Source: Mariniphaga anaerophila (GTDB lineage Bacteria; Bacteroidota; Bacteroidia; Bacteroidales; Prolixibacteraceae). Taken from it: 64,000 bases of DNA. A program made the position numbers and the translations under genes. Shown in pieces: positions 44,921 to 55,500 of the stretch; the stretch's first letter is position 1, and each line of letters begins with the position of its first letter. The stretch is from the NCBI RefSeq assembly GCF_900129025.1, contig NZ_FQUM01000001.1, positions 372,001-436,000 of the forward strand. Direction: 5' to 3'. Under the pieces are notes generated by a model. It was not told the origin of the DNA. It ran no database searches and saw nothing but the letters and a program-made list of their open reading frames with translations.

Positions 44921-46255
44921 TTAAATACCACCACCTGCACGTCCTTTAATCCGGCCCGATTTAGTCAGCCCGTCGTAATGGCGCATCAGAAGATGACTTT
45001 CAATTTGCTGCAGTGTGTCAAGCACAACCCCTACAAGGATAAGCAACGAGGTTCCGCCATAAAAATAGGCGAACGACTGGTTGATCCCCATCAGCATGGC
45101 AAATGCTGGAAGAATGGTAATTAATCCCAGGAAAATAGATCCAGGGAGTGTAATCCGCGACATAATTGTATCGAGGAATTCCACTGTTTTTTTCCCTGGT
45201 TTTACACCGGGGATAAAGCCACCGTTTTTCTTCATGTCTTCTGCCATTTGTGTAGGATTAATGGTAATAGCAGTATAAAAATAGGTAAATGCTACTACCA
45301 GGAAAAACTGCACAAAATTGTACCAGAAACCTGTGATGTTAGATAAAGCAGCCGCAACACCACTAAGGTTTTCAGAGTTTGCCACACCAACAATTGTAAT
45401 AGGCACCATCATAATTGCCTGAGCAAAAATGATGGGCATTACACCTGCAGCGTTAACTTTAAGCGGGATGTACTGACGTACTCCACCGTATTGTTTGTTA
45501 CCCACAATCCGTTTTGCGTATTGCACCGGTATTCTGCGTGTTCCCTGAACCAACAGAATGGATGCCATAAACACAAGGAAAAGAATAACAAACTCGATAA
45601 GAAACATTACAAGACCTCCGCCCTGCTGGCTAATTCTGGAAGCGAATTCCTGAACAACCGACTGAGGCAGTCGTGCAATAATACCAATCATAATGATTAG
45701 GGAAATACCATTACCGATTCCTTTATCGGTAATACGTTCTCCCAACCACATTACAAACATTGACCCGGCTGTTAAAATGATAACCGACGACACGGTAAAC
45801 ATGGCGCCTTTTAACGCAAACGCCGAATCGGGTAATTGATAATGCAGGTTAGTCAAATATGCCGGAGACTGGAAAACCAGAATAATTACGGTTAGGTACC
45901 GTGTAATCTGGTTTATTTTCCTTCTTCCCGACTCCCCCTCTTTCTGCAACCTCTGGAAATAGGGCACTGCAATACCAAGTAATTGGATTACAATTGAAGC
46001 GGAAATGTACGGCATAATTCCTAAAGCGAAGATAGAAGCCTGAGAAAATGCTCCTCCCGAAAACATATCAATCAGCCCCAGCAAACCATCTGATGTTTGA
46101 TTCTTCAGGTTTTGTAATTGAGCCGGGTCTACGCCGGGAAGAGAAACGAACGATCCTAACCTGTAAATTAAAATAAAAAACAAGGTAGTTCCGATTCGGA
46201 TTCTCAAATCTTCAATCTTGTAAATATTCTTTAGGGTTTCTATAAATCGTTTCAT
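44921..46255 (-). CDS. secY: Preprotein translocase subunit SecY
   Basis: The pore subunit of the SecYEG translocon (444 residues, ten membrane helices). Signature stretches: FFILIYRLGSFVSLPGVDPA, MFSGGAFSQASIFALGIMPY with the plug region, and the cytosolic loop RRIPVQYAKR used by SecA and ribosomes. It follows rplO by 6 bases. It has its usual place at the end of the spc cluster. Confidence 0.99.
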   Translation of the reverse strand: MKRFIETLKNIYKIEDLRIRIGTTLFFILIYRLGSFVSLPGVDPAQLQNLKNQTSDGLLGLIDMFSGGAFSQASIFALGIMPYISASIVIQLLGIAVPYFQRLQKEGESGRRKINQITRYLTVIILVFQSPAYLTNLHYQLPDSAFALKGAMFTVSSVIILTAGSMFVMWLGERITDKGIGNGISLIIMIGIIARLPQSVVQEFASRISQQGGGLVMFLIEFVILFLVFMASILLVQGTRRIPVQYAKRIVGNKQYGGVRQYIPLKVNAAGVMPIIFAQAIMMVPITIVGVANSENLSGVAAALSNITGFWYNFVQFFLVVAFTYFYTAITINPTQMAEDMKKNGGFIPGVKPGKKTVEFLDTIMSRITLPGSIFLGLITILPAFAMLMGINQSFAYFYGGTSLLILVGVVLDTLQQIESHLLMRHYDGLTKSGRIKGRAGGGI

Positions 46256-46261
46256 TACAGT

Positions 46262-46708
46262 TTAAAGTATTTCGGTTGTTCCTTCGAGTTTTTCGATAGC
46301 TTCTTTGGCGCTTTTAGAAAAAGCGTGCGCTTTTACATCAAGCTTAGCGCTCAATGAACCACCGCCCAAAATTTTGATTTTATCATTTTTTGAAGCAATT
46401 CCTGCGCTAACCAGAGTCTCTACGTCAATTAAAGTAAGGTCTCTTTTTTCAGCCACTTGTTGTAAAACATCAAGGTTAACACCTTTGTATTCTACACGGT
46501 TGAAATTTTTAAAACCCGACTTTGGAACTACCCTCTGTAATGGCATCTGTCCACCTTCAAAACCAATTTTTTTGGAATACCCGGACCTTGATTTCTGGCC
46601 TTTGTGTCCGCGAGTGGATGTACCACCGTGACCTGAGCCTTGTCCACGCCCTATGCGTTTGGTTTTTTGTGTAGAACCTGATGCAGGCTTTAATTTACTT
46701 AAATCCAT
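46262..46708 (-). CDS. rplO: 50S ribosomal protein L15
   Basis: L15 (148 residues), a late-assembling large-subunit protein. The N-terminal Gly/Arg-rich tail (RIGRGQGSGHGGTSTRGHKG) threads into 23S rRNA, followed by the globular C-terminal domain (about 75-148). It follows rpmD by 23 bases and precedes secY by 6. Confidence 0.99.
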   Translation of the reverse strand: MDLSKLKPASGSTQKTKRIGRGQGSGHGGTSTRGHKGQKSRSGYSKKIGFEGGQMPLQRVVPKSGFKNFNRVEYKGVNLDVLQQVAEKRDLTLIDVETLVSAGIASKNDKIKILGGGSLSAKLDVKAHAFSKSAKEAIEKLEGTTEIL

Positions 46709-46731
46709 AATTTCATCTGTTTGAAATATTG

Positions 46732-46911
46732 TTATACTTCTTCAACACTAATTAAATGTCCCACTTTATTGGCCATTCCAACCACTTGTGGGGTAGCTTC
46801 ATGCTCTACAGTTTGGTTCATTTTACGTAAACCAAGGGCTTCCAGCGTAGCTTTCTGCCTTTTGGTTGAGCCAATGCTACTTTTTACCTGTGTAATTTTT
46901 ATTTTAGCCAT
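46732..46911 (-). CDS. rpmD: 50S ribosomal protein L30
   Basis: L30 (59 residues). The start at 46911 (MAKIKITQVKSSIGS) is chosen because an upstream in-frame ATG at 46950 would overlap rpsE and add 13 unrelated residues. KRQKATLEALGLRKMNQTVE is typical. It lies 7 bases after rpsE. L30 is small and peripheral and is absent from some bacteria, but is present here. Confidence 0.98.
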   Translation of the reverse strand: MAKIKITQVKSSIGSTKRQKATLEALGLRKMNQTVEHEATPQVVGMANKVGHLISVEEV

Positions 46912-46918
46912 AACTGTG

Positions 46919-47434
46919 TTATCCTTTAAAAACTTTTTCCAATGAAACACCTCTTTGTTTAGCTACTGCATGGGCATCTCTCAATTCCAGCAGAGCTTCC
47001 ATTGTAGCTTTAACCAAGTTGTGTGGGTTGGATGAGCCTTTGGATTTTGCCAATATGTCTGTAATACCAACGCTTTCGAGCACAGCACGCATAGCACCTC
47101 CTGCAACAACCCCGGTACCCGGAGTAGCAGGTTTAATCAGTACATCTGCACCACCGTACCTGGCAGCCTGTGCGTGAGGAATGGTTCCGTGAAGAACCGG
47201 AATTTTCATCAGGTTCTTTTTAGCTGCTTCTACGCCTTTGGCAATAGCTGTTGTAACCTCACTGGCTTTACCAAGTCCCCAGCCAACAATGCCGTCTTCG
47301 TTTCCAACAACAACAATCGCTGAAAAGCTGAAGGTACGTCCACCTTTGGTTACTTTAGTAACACGATTAATGGCTACCAACCTGTCTTTTAAATCGAGGT
47401 CGCTTGTTTTAACTTTTTTACTTAATGTCGCCAT
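46919..47434 (-). CDS. rpsE: 30S ribosomal protein S5
   Basis: S5 (171 residues), needed for decoding accuracy and mRNA unwinding at the entry tunnel. The start at 47434 ([20 protein letters not shown]) is chosen over an upstream GTG/ATG frame at 47464 that would overlap rplR. The S5 double-stranded RNA-binding domain (about 17-80) and C-terminal domain ([19 protein letters not shown]) are complete. It is 7 bases after rplR. Confidence 0.99.
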   Translation of the reverse strand: MATLSKKVKTSDLDLKDRLVAINRVTKVTKGGRTFSFSAIVVVGNEDGIVGWGLGKASEVTTAIAKGVEAAKKNLMKIPVLHGTIPHAQAARYGGADVLIKPATPGTGVVAGGAMRAVLESVGITDILAKSKGSSNPHNLVKATMEALLELRDAHAVAKQRGVSLEKVFKG

Positions 47435-47441
47435 AATTATT

Positions 47442-47798
47442 TCAGAATTTAAGGCCACCCTCACGGGCCGCGTCAGCTAATTGTTTAACTCTACCATGGT
47501 ATAAATAACCATTTCTGTCGAAAACAACATTTTCAATGCCGGCAGCCAAAGCTTTTTTAGCGATGAGTTTACCAACTAAAGCAGCTTTTTCAGTTTTGTT
47601 ACCACCTTCGCCAACTACTTCTTTTTCTGTAGAAGAAGCAGAAACAAGAGTGGCTGCATTGATGTCGTCAATTAATTGAGCATAAATTTGCTTGTTGCTC
47701 CTAAATACGCTCAAACGCGGACGTTCGGCTGAACCGGTTACGATTTTTCGTACCCGGCTTTTTATCCTTATTCGCCTTTCTGTTTTTGTTAATGCCAT
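47442..47798 (-). CDS. rplR: 50S ribosomal protein L18
   Basis: L18 (118 residues), which binds 5S rRNA together with L5 in the central protuberance. It opens [19 protein letters not shown] and contains the conserved [20 protein letters not shown] near the end. It follows rplF by 20 bases. Confidence 0.99.
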   Translation of the reverse strand: MALTKTERRIRIKSRVRKIVTGSAERPRLSVFRSNKQIYAQLIDDINAATLVSASSTEKEVVGEGGNKTEKAALVGKLIAKKALAAGIENVVFDRNGYLYHGRVKQLADAAREGGLKF

Positions 47799-47818
47799 AA
47801 TACCTAATTTTTCAAAAA

Positions 47819-48376
47819 TTATTTAGCGGCGGCTTTACCGGCTTTACGCCTTAATACTTCGCCCACAAACTTAATACCCTTGCCTTTGTATGGCTCAGGT
47901 TTACGGAATGATCTGATTTTTGCAGCTACCTGACCGATCAATTGCTTGTCGGAACTTTTTAAAGTAACAATAGGGTTGCTGCGTTTATCAGATAAAGCTT
48001 CCACTTTAACTTCGGGTGGAAGTTGAAGATATGTATGGTGCGAATATCCTAAAACAAGGTCGAGGACATTATTCGGTAACACTTCGGCACGGAAACCAAC
48101 ACCTACGAGTTCTAATTTAATTTCGAACCCTTTCGATACACCTTCTACCATGTTGTTAACCAACGAACGATAAAGACCGTGTAACGATTTTAGCTTTTTG
48201 GTTTCAGCCGATCTGCTAAAATTGATATGGTTATCTTTTACTTCAACCTCAATTTCAGGTGTTATCTGTTGCTTTAACTCACCAAGAGGTCCTTTTACCG
48301 AAACAACGTGGTCTTCGGAAATTTTGATTTCAACTCCTGATGGTATTTCAATGGGTAATCTACCTATTCTTGACAT
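47819..48376 (-). CDS. rplF: 50S ribosomal protein L6
   Basis: L6 (185 residues), two similar domains near the base of the L7/L12 stalk and the factor-binding site. It begins [18 protein letters not shown] and includes the signature [20 protein letters not shown] near the end. It lies 15 bases after rpsH. Confidence 0.99.
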   Translation of the reverse strand: MSRIGRLPIEIPSGVEIKISEDHVVSVKGPLGELKQQITPEIEVEVKDNHINFSRSAETKKLKSLHGLYRSLVNNMVEGVSKGFEIKLELVGVGFRAEVLPNNVLDLVLGYSHHTYLQLPPEVKVEALSDKRSNPIVTLKSSDKQLIGQVAAKIRSFRKPEPYKGKGIKFVGEVLRRKAGKAAAK

Positions 48377-48391
48377 GACCTGTTCCTTTTT

Positions 48392-48799
48392 TTAATACAC
48401 GTAACATAAAACTTCTCCACCAACATTTTGCTCGCGGGCTTCTTTGTCGGTAATCACTCCTTTCGAGGTAGAAATAATAGCAATTCCCAAACCATTAAGT
48501 ACGCGAGGAATACTGTCTCCATTACAATACTGGCGTAACCCTGGTTTACTGATTCTTTTTAAACCTTTAATTGCAGATAGTTTTGTTTCGGGATTGTATT
48601 TCAGTGCAATTTTAATGTTGCCCTGAAATCCTTCTTCTTCTTCAAATTTATAATTCAAAATGTAACCTTTATTCATAAGAATTTTGGTCATTTCTTTTTT
48701 CATATTTGAAGCAGGAATATCAACCACCCGGTGTTTTGCAAGAATCGCGTTGCGTACTCTTGTCAAATAATCTGCTATTGGATCTGATACTTTACTCAT
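48392..48799 (-). CDS. rpsH: 30S ribosomal protein S8
   Basis: S8 (135 residues), a primary 16S rRNA binder of the central domain. The N-terminal [19 protein letters not shown] and the C-terminal signature [20 protein letters not shown] are clear. In E. coli S8 represses the spc operon through an mRNA site in rplE; this was not checked here. It follows rpsN by 18 bases. Confidence 0.99.
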   Translation of the reverse strand: MSKVSDPIADYLTRVRNAILAKHRVVDIPASNMKKEMTKILMNKGYILNYKFEEEEGFQGNIKIALKYNPETKLSAIKGLKRISKPGLRQYCNGDSIPRVLNGLGIAIISTSKGVITDKEAREQNVGGEVLCYVY

Positions 48800-48817
48800 T
48801 ATTCAAGTCTTTAACAA

Positions 48818-49087
48818 TTACCAACTAGCCTTTTTAACTCCTGGGATTAAACCAGACGAAGCCATTTCGCGGAAATTAATCCTACTGATACCAAACTGGC
48901 GCATGTACCCTTTTGGTCTTCCGGTAAGTTTGCAACGGTTGTGCATACGAACTTTAGAAGAGTTTTTTGGCAATTTCTGCAAACCTTCCCAGTCACCTTC
49001 GGCTTTCAGCCTGGCCCTTTTCTCAGCGTATTTTTCAACCAGTTTTGCCCTTTTAATTTCGCGGGCTATCATTGATTCTTTGGCCAT
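48818..49087 (-). CDS. rpsN: 30S ribosomal protein S14
   Basis: S14 (89 residues), long zinc-free form: CxxC pairs are absent and only one Cys ([14 protein letters not shown]) is present. The C-terminal [20 protein letters not shown] is diagnostic. It sits between rplE (3 bases) and rpsH, the standard place. It helps build the small-subunit head. Confidence 0.99.
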   Translation of the reverse strand: MAKESMIAREIKRAKLVEKYAEKRARLKAEGDWEGLQKLPKNSSKVRMHNRCKLTGRPKGYMRQFGISRINFREMASSGLIPGVKKASW

Positions 49088-49090
49088 AGC

Positions 49091-49648
49091 TTAATTCTTT
49101 TTAACATTTTTAAATGGTAAACCTAAGTGTTTCAACAAGGCAAAACCTTCTTCATCTGTTTCTGCCGAGGTAACAAAGGTTATATTCATCCCGTTGATTT
49201 TACTTACTTTATCAAGTACAATTTCGGGGAATACAATCTGTTCTGGTACGCCTAACGTGTAGTTTCCGCTTCCGTCCATTTTGCTTTCGATTCCGCGGAA
49301 ATCACGGATACGTGGCAATGCTGCCGCAATAAGACGATCGAGAAATTCATACATGCGTTCGCGGCGCAAAGTAACGCGCACGCCAATCGGCATTTTCCTT
49401 CTCAGTTTAAAATTGGAGATGTCTTTTTTGGAAAGGGTCTGAACAGCTTTTTGTCCGGCAATCATTGTCATTTCAGTTGTTGCAACTTCAATGATTTTTT
49501 TGTCGGCTATTGCTGCTCCCACTCCCTGGTTCAACACTATTTTTTCCAATTTAGGAACTTGCATTACTGAAGAGTAGTTAAACTCTTTTTTCAAAGCAGG
49601 TACTACTTCTTCCTTATATTTCTTTTTAAGAGTTGGTACGTATGCCAT
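49091..49648 (-). CDS. rplE: 50S ribosomal protein L5
   Basis: L5 (185 residues), binding 5S rRNA and contacting the P-site tRNA. Signature blocks: [20 protein letters not shown] and [20 protein letters not shown]. Its start codon shares one base with the rplX stop (TAATG), so translation is coupled. Confidence 0.99.
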   Translation of the reverse strand: MAYVPTLKKKYKEEVVPALKKEFNYSSVMQVPKLEKIVLNQGVGAAIADKKIIEVATTEMTMIAGQKAVQTLSKKDISNFKLRRKMPIGVRVTLRRERMYEFLDRLIAAALPRIRDFRGIESKMDGSGNYTLGVPEQIVFPEIVLDKVSKINGMNITFVTSAETDEEGFALLKHLGLPFKNVKKN

Positions 49649-49974
49649 TACTTAATCTCCTCTCCAGATTTTTTCGAATAACGAATCAATTTACCTTTAC
49701 TTTCATCCATTTTTCTTCCGATGCGGGTGCGTTCTCCGGATTTCGGATCAACCAGCATCAGATTAGAAATATGAATGGGCGCTTCCTGTTCAATAATTCC
49801 CCCCTGCGGATTTTGCGCATTGGGTTTTGTATGTTTTTTAATCAGGTTTACGCCTTCCACAATTGCCCTGTCGTTTTTCCGGATTACCTCAAGTACGCGA
49901 CCTTTCTGGCCTCTGTAGTTGCCTGTAATCACTACCACAGTGTCACCTTTTTTTATGTGTAACTTTTTCTGCAT
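49648..49974 (-). CDS. rplX: 50S ribosomal protein L24
   Basis: L24 (108 residues), an early assembly starter at the polypeptide exit. The KOW motif lies at about 7-34 ([20 protein letters not shown]). It overlaps rplE by one base and follows rplN by 18 bases. Confidence 0.99.
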   Translation of the reverse strand: MQKKLHIKKGDTVVVITGNYRGQKGRVLEVIRKNDRAIVEGVNLIKKHTKPNAQNPQGGIIEQEAPIHISNLMLVDPKSGERTRIGRKMDESKGKLIRYSKKSGEEIK

Positions 49975-49992
49975 TTTCGAGCATTTTTCTAT

Positions 49993-50358
49993 TTACAGTA
50001 CTTCTGGTGCTAGCGAAATAATCTTCATGTTCTTGTCCCTTAATTCGCGAGCCACAGGGCCGAAAATACGGGTTCCGCGCATTTCACCGGTGTTGTTTAG
50101 CAACACAACGGCGTTATCGTCGAACCGAATGTAAGATCCGTCTGGACGACGAACCTCTTTTCTGGTACGAACAACAATAGCTTTAGAAACAATTCCTTTT
50201 TTGACATCGCTGCCCGGAATTGCACTTTTCACTGACACCACAACCATATCGCCAATAGAAGCATAACGTTTGCGTGTTCCACCTAAAACGCGGATACACA
50301 AAACTTCTTTAGCTCCACTATTATCGGCAACCGAACATCTAGTTTCTTGTTGTATCAT
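49993..50358 (-). CDS. rplN: 50S ribosomal protein L14
   Basis: L14 (121 residues), at the subunit interface, forming part of bridges to 16S rRNA. It begins [20 protein letters not shown] and contains the signature [20 protein letters not shown]. It follows rpsQ by 2 bases. Confidence 0.99.
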   Translation of the reverse strand: MIQQETRCSVADNSGAKEVLCIRVLGGTRKRYASIGDMVVVSVKSAIPGSDVKKGIVSKAIVVRTRKEVRRPDGSYIRFDDNAVVLLNNTGEMRGTRIFGPVARELRDKNMKIISLAPEVL

Positions 50359-50360
50359 GA

Positions 50361-50627
50361 TTACTTCGCTCTTTCAATTATTTCAACTAATCTCCAACAT
50401 TTGCTTTTGCTCAACGGACGTGTTTCCATTATTCTGACCAAGTCGCCAATGTTGCAGTCATTTTTCTCGTCGTGGGCACTAAATTTCGTTGTTTTATTAA
50501 CGAACTTGCCATATATAGGGTGCTTTACTTTACGTTTTTCAGCAACCACAATGGTTTTGTCCATTTTATTGGAAACAACAACCCCAACGCGCTCTTTCCT
50601 GAGATTTCTCACTTTATTTTCTTCCAT
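50361..50627 (-). CDS. rpsQ: 30S ribosomal protein S17
   Basis: S17 (88 residues), an OB-fold primary rRNA binder. The start at 50627 ([20 protein letters not shown]) is chosen: a GTG at 50651 would extend it into rpmC, which ends at 50635. The motif [20 protein letters not shown] is typical. Spacing after rpmC is 7 bases. Confidence 0.99.
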   Translation of the reverse strand: MEENKVRNLRKERVGVVVSNKMDKTIVVAEKRKVKHPIYGKFVNKTTKFSAHDEKNDCNIGDLVRIMETRPLSKSKCWRLVEIIERAK

Positions 50628-50634
50628 CGCTGAA

Positions 50635-50838
50635 TTAATTCTGGTTATCACTTAATTCCCTTTGACGAAGAACAGTTTTGAGCCGTGCAATATTCTTTTT
50701 GGATTCTTGGATTTTCATCGGGTTATCCAACGGAGAAACTGCATGGTTTAAACGAAGGCGAACTAAACTTTCTTTTTCCACCTGTATTTTCTCGACGATT
50801 TCTTTAGTCGTCAATTCTTTAATTTCAGACGTTTTCAT
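50635..50838 (-). CDS. rpmC: 50S ribosomal protein L29
   Basis: L29 (67 residues), a two-helix protein at the exit tunnel that helps dock nascent-chain factors. It begins [20 protein letters not shown] and contains [20 protein letters not shown]. It is 14 bases after rplP. Confidence 0.99.
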   Translation of the reverse strand: MKTSEIKELTTKEIVEKIQVEKESLVRLRLNHAVSPLDNPMKIQESKKNIARLKTVLRQRELSDNQN

Positions 50839-50852
50839 ATTTATTCACCTTT

Positions 50853-51275
50853 TTATTCTTCAACAAAATCACGCCTTACCACAAACTTTGTTTTAATTGG
50901 CAATTTCTGAGCTGCAAGGCGCAGCGCTTCTTTTGCCAAGCTAAACGGTACTCCGTCGGCTTCAAGAATAACTCGTCCTGGAGTAACCGGAGCAACAAAT
51001 GCTTCAGGTGCCCCTTTACCTTTACCCATACGCACTTCGGCAGGTTTTTTAGTAATGGGCTTATCTGGGAAAATTCGAATCCAAATTTGTCCCTGACGTT
51101 GCATATGACGTGTAACCGCAACCCTTGCTGCCTCAATCTGGCGACCGGTGATCCACGCTTCTTCCAACGATTTTATTCCAAATGAACCGAATGCCAGTTG
51201 ATTCCCGCGTTGGGAATTACCTTTCATGCGGCCCTTTTGTACTCTTCTGAATTTTACCTTTTTTGGCTGTAACAT
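50853..51275 (-). CDS. rplP: 50S ribosomal protein L16
   Basis: L16 (140 residues), positioned near the A site and required for peptidyl transfer geometry. It begins [20 protein letters not shown] and contains the signature [20 protein letters not shown]. It is 27 bases after rpsC. Confidence 0.99.
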   Translation of the reverse strand: MLQPKKVKFRRVQKGRMKGNSQRGNQLAFGSFGIKSLEEAWITGRQIEAARVAVTRHMQRQGQIWIRIFPDKPITKKPAEVRMGKGKGAPEAFVAPVTPGRVILEADGVPFSLAKEALRLAAQKLPIKTKFVVRRDFVEE

Positions 51276-51302
51276 CCTTAATACATTATAAGTGTTATAC
51301 CA

Positions 51303-52022
51303 CTATTTTCTTCTTCTGTTGCGGCTACCGCCACCAACACCTTTACCTCCGTGATGACGGGCTTGTTTTTGCCCTACATTTGGAGAAAGGTCCCGGTTAC
51401 CGTAAACCATTCCTTTACAAATCCAGACTTTTACACCAACAAGTCCGGTTTTAGTAAGCGCTTCGCCTAAAGCATAGTCGATATCAGCTCTCAGGGTATG
51501 TAACGGAGTACGACCGTCTTTGTACATTTCTGAACGTGCCATTTCAGCGCCATTCAGCCTGCCTGAAACCAATACTTTAATACCTTCGGCTCCCATCCTC
51601 ATGGTAGAAGCGATAGCCATCTTCACAGCCCTGCGGTAAGCAACCTTACCTTCGATTTGCCTTGCAATGTTGTTGGCAACAATTTTGGCATCGAGTTCAG
51701 GACGTTTGATCTCGAAAATGTTGATCTGAACTTCTTTATTGGTAATTTTTTTCAGCTCTTCTTTCAGTTTATCAACTTCCTGTCCGCCTTTACCAATAAT
51801 AATACCTGGGCGAGAAGTATGCACCGTTATGGTGATAAGCTTCAAGGTACGTTCAATAACGATTCTTGAAATGCTTGCTTTTGCCAAACGGGCATTCAAA
51901 TATGTTCGAATTTTGTGATCTTCGGTCAGTTTGTCGCCGTAATCGTCACCACCGAACCAATTTGAGTCCCATCCTTTGATGAAGCCCAAACGATTTGAAA
52001 TTGGATTTACTTTTTGTCCCAT
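51303..52022 (-). CDS. rpsC: 30S ribosomal protein S3
   Basis: S3 (239 residues), lining the mRNA entry. It has a KH domain at about 43-110 ([20 protein letters not shown] with the GxxG loop) and the C-terminal S3 domain (about 120-210), followed by a Gly/Arg-rich tail. It follows rplV by 3 bases. Confidence 0.99.
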   Translation of the reverse strand: MGQKVNPISNRLGFIKGWDSNWFGGDDYGDKLTEDHKIRTYLNARLAKASISRIVIERTLKLITITVHTSRPGIIIGKGGQEVDKLKEELKKITNKEVQINIFEIKRPELDAKIVANNIARQIEGKVAYRRAVKMAIASTMRMGAEGIKVLVSGRLNGAEMARSEMYKDGRTPLHTLRADIDYALGEALTKTGLVGVKVWICKGMVYGNRDLSPNVGQKQARHHGGKGVGGGSRNRRRK

Positions 52023-52025
52023 GTA

Positions 52026-52448
52026 CTACTGATTAAGATTTTCTTCAACAACACTTTCTTTCCTGTCTACGTAAAGAGTAACGTGGTTCGAACGTTTTCT
52101 GATCCGGTGTGCACGACCCTGGGGAGCCGGACGTAGCCTTTTCAAAATACGACCTGAATCAACCATTACTGTTTTTACGAATAAGTCACTTTCCTCTAAA
52201 CGAACTCCTTCGTTTTTAGCTTGCCAGTTGGCAATAGCCGAAAGGAGGAGTTTTTCTACCCTGCGCGATGCCTCTTTTGAGGAGTATTTCAAAACATCTA
52301 ACGCTTTATTCACCTCCATGCCGCGGATAGAATCGGCTACAAGCCTCATCTTTCTTGGTGAAGTAGGGCAGTTTCTTAAAACAGCATAATATTGTTGTTT
52401 TTTTTCTTCTTTTCTTTTATCTGCTGCTAATCTTTTTCTGGCACCCAT
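52026..52448 (-). CDS. rplV: 50S ribosomal protein L22
   Basis: L22 (140 residues), whose long hairpin lines the exit tunnel. The conserved core includes [20 protein letters not shown] and the hairpin end [20 protein letters not shown]. Its first 20 residues are highly basic. It follows rpsS by 34 bases. L22 loop changes are a known route to macrolide resistance. Confidence 0.99.
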   Translation of the reverse strand: MGARKRLAADKRKEEKKQQYYAVLRNCPTSPRKMRLVADSIRGMEVNKALDVLKYSSKEASRRVEKLLLSAIANWQAKNEGVRLEESDLFVKTVMVDSGRILKRLRPAPQGRAHRIRKRSNHVTLYVDRKESVVEENLNQ

Positions 52449-52482
52449 TCTTTTCTCTTTTTAAAATTTACTGACATTATGC

Positions 52483-52749
52483 CTACCTTTTGTTACCAGC
52501 ATGACCCCTGAAGGTACGAGTAGGTGCAAATTCACCTAAACGATGACCCACCATATTCTCGGTAACGTATACCGGGATAAACTTATTTCCGTTATGAACG
52601 GCGATGGTATGGCCAACAAAGTCAGGAGAAATAACTGAAGCTCTGGCCCAGGTTTTTACTACCGATTTTTTCCCGCCATCATTCATAGCAAGAATTTTTC
52701 TTTCAAGTTTAAAATCGATAAAAGGCCCTTTTTTTAATGAACGACTCAT
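52483..52749 (-). CDS. rpsS: 30S ribosomal protein S19
   Basis: S19 (88 residues), at the small-subunit head near S13. It opens [20 protein letters not shown] and holds [20 protein letters not shown]. It follows rplB by 16 bases. Confidence 0.99.
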   Translation of the reverse strand: MSRSLKKGPFIDFKLERKILAMNDGGKKSVVKTWARASVISPDFVGHTIAVHNGNKFIPVYVTENMVGHRLGEFAPTRTFRGHAGNKR

Positions 52750-52765
52750 AATTCTTTCTCTTTAA

Positions 52766-53590
<825 letters not shown>

Positions 53591-53598
53591 TTTTATAA

Positions 53599-53889
53599 TT
53601 AAATATTACTGTAAAAATCTATACTATCTCCTTCGACCAATGTAACTATGGCCTTTTTATAAGCAGTAGTTTTTCCGGTAATAATCCCAGACTTGGTATA
53701 ACGTGATTTCATTTTACCACCATATACCATTGTGTTAATAGAATCTACCTTAACGTTGTAAAGGCTTTCAACCGCATTTTTAATTTGTGGTTTCGTAGCC
53801 GCTTTTACAACAACAAACCCGTAACGGTTGAACCGTTCGGACTGCTCATTCATTTTCTCGGTAACCAATGGTTTTATTAAAATATCCAT
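53599..53889 (-). CDS. rplW: 50S ribosomal protein L23
   Basis: L23 (96 residues), the docking site at the exit tunnel for trigger factor and SRP. It begins [20 protein letters not shown] and contains [20 protein letters not shown]. It lies 12 bases after rplD. Confidence 0.99.
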   Translation of the reverse strand: MDILIKPLVTEKMNEQSERFNRYGFVVVKAATKPQIKNAVESLYNVKVDSINTMVYGGKMKSRYTKSGIITGKTTAYKKAIVTLVEGDSIDFYSNI

Positions 53890-53901
53890 TTTTTAATCGC
53901 C

Positions 53902-54531
53902 TTAAAGTTTAAATGCTTCTTCTATCTTCTTCACAGAACCTTCGAGAAGAACAATAGATTTTGCGTTCAAAATTTGGTATGTATTTAATTCAGAAGCAAT
54001 TACAACCGAAACATCCTGTAAATTTCTGGACGACAAATATATATTATTATTTTCGGCTGGTAAAACGAAAAGTGACTTTTTATCAGCAATTTGCAAATTA
54101 CTTTTTATTGTCACGATTTCTTTTGTCTTTGGAGCTTCCAAATTAAAATCTTCAAGAACCAGGATACTGTTTTCGCGGGCTTTGTATGTTAAAGCCGATT
54201 TCCTGGCCAACTGTTTAACCTTTTTGTTCAGTTTAAACTCGTAGCTCTTGGGGCGTGGTCCGAAAACGGTACCACCACCACGAAATACGGGTGACTTTAT
54301 GCTACCGGCACGTGCAGTACCTGTACCTTTTTGCCTTTTAATTTTGCGGGTACTTCCAGAAACATCTGCACGTTCTTTAGCTTTATGTGTTCCCTGACGT
54401 TTGTTTGCCAGGTACTGTTTTACATCCAGATAAATTGCATGGTCGCTTGGTTCTACCCCAAATATCCGGTCGTTTAAAGTAATTTTACGTCCGGTTTCTT
54501 TCCCTTCTTTATTCAGTACACTTAGTTCCAT
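53902..54531 (-). CDS. rplD: 50S ribosomal protein L4
   Basis: L4 (209 residues), whose long loop reaches the exit tunnel. The loop region [20 protein letters not shown] followed by [12 protein letters not shown] is typical. The start codon lies inside rplC: the two genes overlap by 10 bases (ATGGAACTAA), so translation is coupled. In E. coli L4 represses the S10 operon; not testable here. Confidence 0.99.
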   Translation of the reverse strand: MELSVLNKEGKETGRKITLNDRIFGVEPSDHAIYLDVKQYLANKRQGTHKAKERADVSGSTRKIKRQKGTGTARAGSIKSPVFRGGGTVFGPRPKSYEFKLNKKVKQLARKSALTYKARENSILVLEDFNLEAPKTKEIVTIKSNLQIADKKSLFVLPAENNNIYLSSRNLQDVSVVIASELNTYQILNAKSIVLLEGSVKKIEEAFKL

Positions 54532-55151
54532 TGTTTCCTAATAATTAAGTATGAACCTTTGGCGCCAGGCACTGAACCTTTCACCACTAACAAATTCTTC
54601 TCAGGAATTACTTTCATCACCATCAGGTTTTCAATGGTAACATTATCGTTACCTGTTCTTCCGGCCATGCGCATTCCTTTAAAAACGCGGCTTGGCCAAG
54701 ATGATGCACCGATAGAACCTGGTGCGCGCAACCTGTTGTGCTGACCGTGGGTTTGATCGTTAACCCCTCTAAAGTTGTAACGTTTTACAACCCCCTGAAA
54801 TCCTTTACCTTTAGAAACTCCAACTACATCAACATAATCCATTTCCTGGAATATGTCAACAGTAACAACTTCTCCCAGTTGGAATTCGTCCTGGTAGGTG
54901 TCTTTAAATTCAACTACTTGGCGTTTTGGCGTTGTTCCGGCTTTTTTAAAGTGCCCGAATTCTGCTTTCGTGGCTCTCTTTTCTTTTTTCTCGCCGTAAG
55001 CAAGCTGTAACGCGTCGTAGCCTTCTTTTTCCTTGGTCTTAACTTGTGTAACCACACAAGGACCGGCTTCAATCACAGTGCATGGGATGTTTTTCCCCTC
55101 AACACTGAATACGGATGTCATTCCGATTTTTTTTCCAATAATACCAGCCAT
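54522..55151 (-). CDS. rplC: 50S ribosomal protein L3
   Basis: L3 (209 residues), an early assembly protein that reaches the peptidyl-transferase centre. Signature stretch: [20 protein letters not shown], and [20 protein letters not shown] near 150-170. It overlaps rplD by 10 bases and follows rpsJ by 20. Confidence 0.99.
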   Translation of the reverse strand: MAGIIGKKIGMTSVFSVEGKNIPCTVIEAGPCVVTQVKTKEKEGYDALQLAYGEKKEKRATKAEFGHFKKAGTTPKRQVVEFKDTYQDEFQLGEVVTVDIFQEMDYVDVVGVSKGKGFQGVVKRYNFRGVNDQTHGQHNRLRAPGSIGASSWPSRVFKGMRMAGRTGNDNVTIENLMVMKVIPEKNLLVVKGSVPGAKGSYLIIRKQWN

Positions 55152-55171
55152 TTCGACTACTTTTTAAATTA

Positions 55172-55477
55172 TCAAACTTTAATTTCTACTTCGACGCCAC
55201 TGGGTAATTCCAGTTTCATTAATGCGTCGATTGTTTTTGCCGTTGAGCTGTAAATGTCGATCAAACGTTTGTAAGATGACAACTGAAACTGTTCCCTTGA
55301 TTTTTTATTTACAAAGGTAGACCGCAAAACAGTGAAAACCCTTTTGTGTGTAGGTAGCGGAATAGGACCGCTAACTACAGCACCAGTAGTTTTTACAGTT
55401 TTAACAATCTTCTCAGCCGATTTGTCAACCAGATTGTGATCGTACGATTTCAGCTTAATTCTGATCTTTTGGCTCAT
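55172..55477 (-). CDS. rpsJ: 30S ribosomal protein S10
   Basis: S10 (101 residues), at the small-subunit head; it also partners NusB in antitermination. It begins [20 protein letters not shown] and contains the signature [20 protein letters not shown]. It follows fusA by 23 bases, so the str and S10 clusters are fused, without tuf between them. Confidence 0.99.
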   Translation of the reverse strand: MSQKIRIKLKSYDHNLVDKSAEKIVKTVKTTGAVVSGPIPLPTHKRVFTVLRSTFVNKKSREQFQLSSYKRLIDIYSSTAKTIDALMKLELPSGVEVEIKV

Positions 55478-55500
55478 GATGAGAACTCTGTTAAAAATAT

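Noticed and set aside
50628-50651. GTG-initiated longer form of S17
   Set aside because: It would run into rpmC, and the ATG at 50627 gives the family's normal N-terminus.
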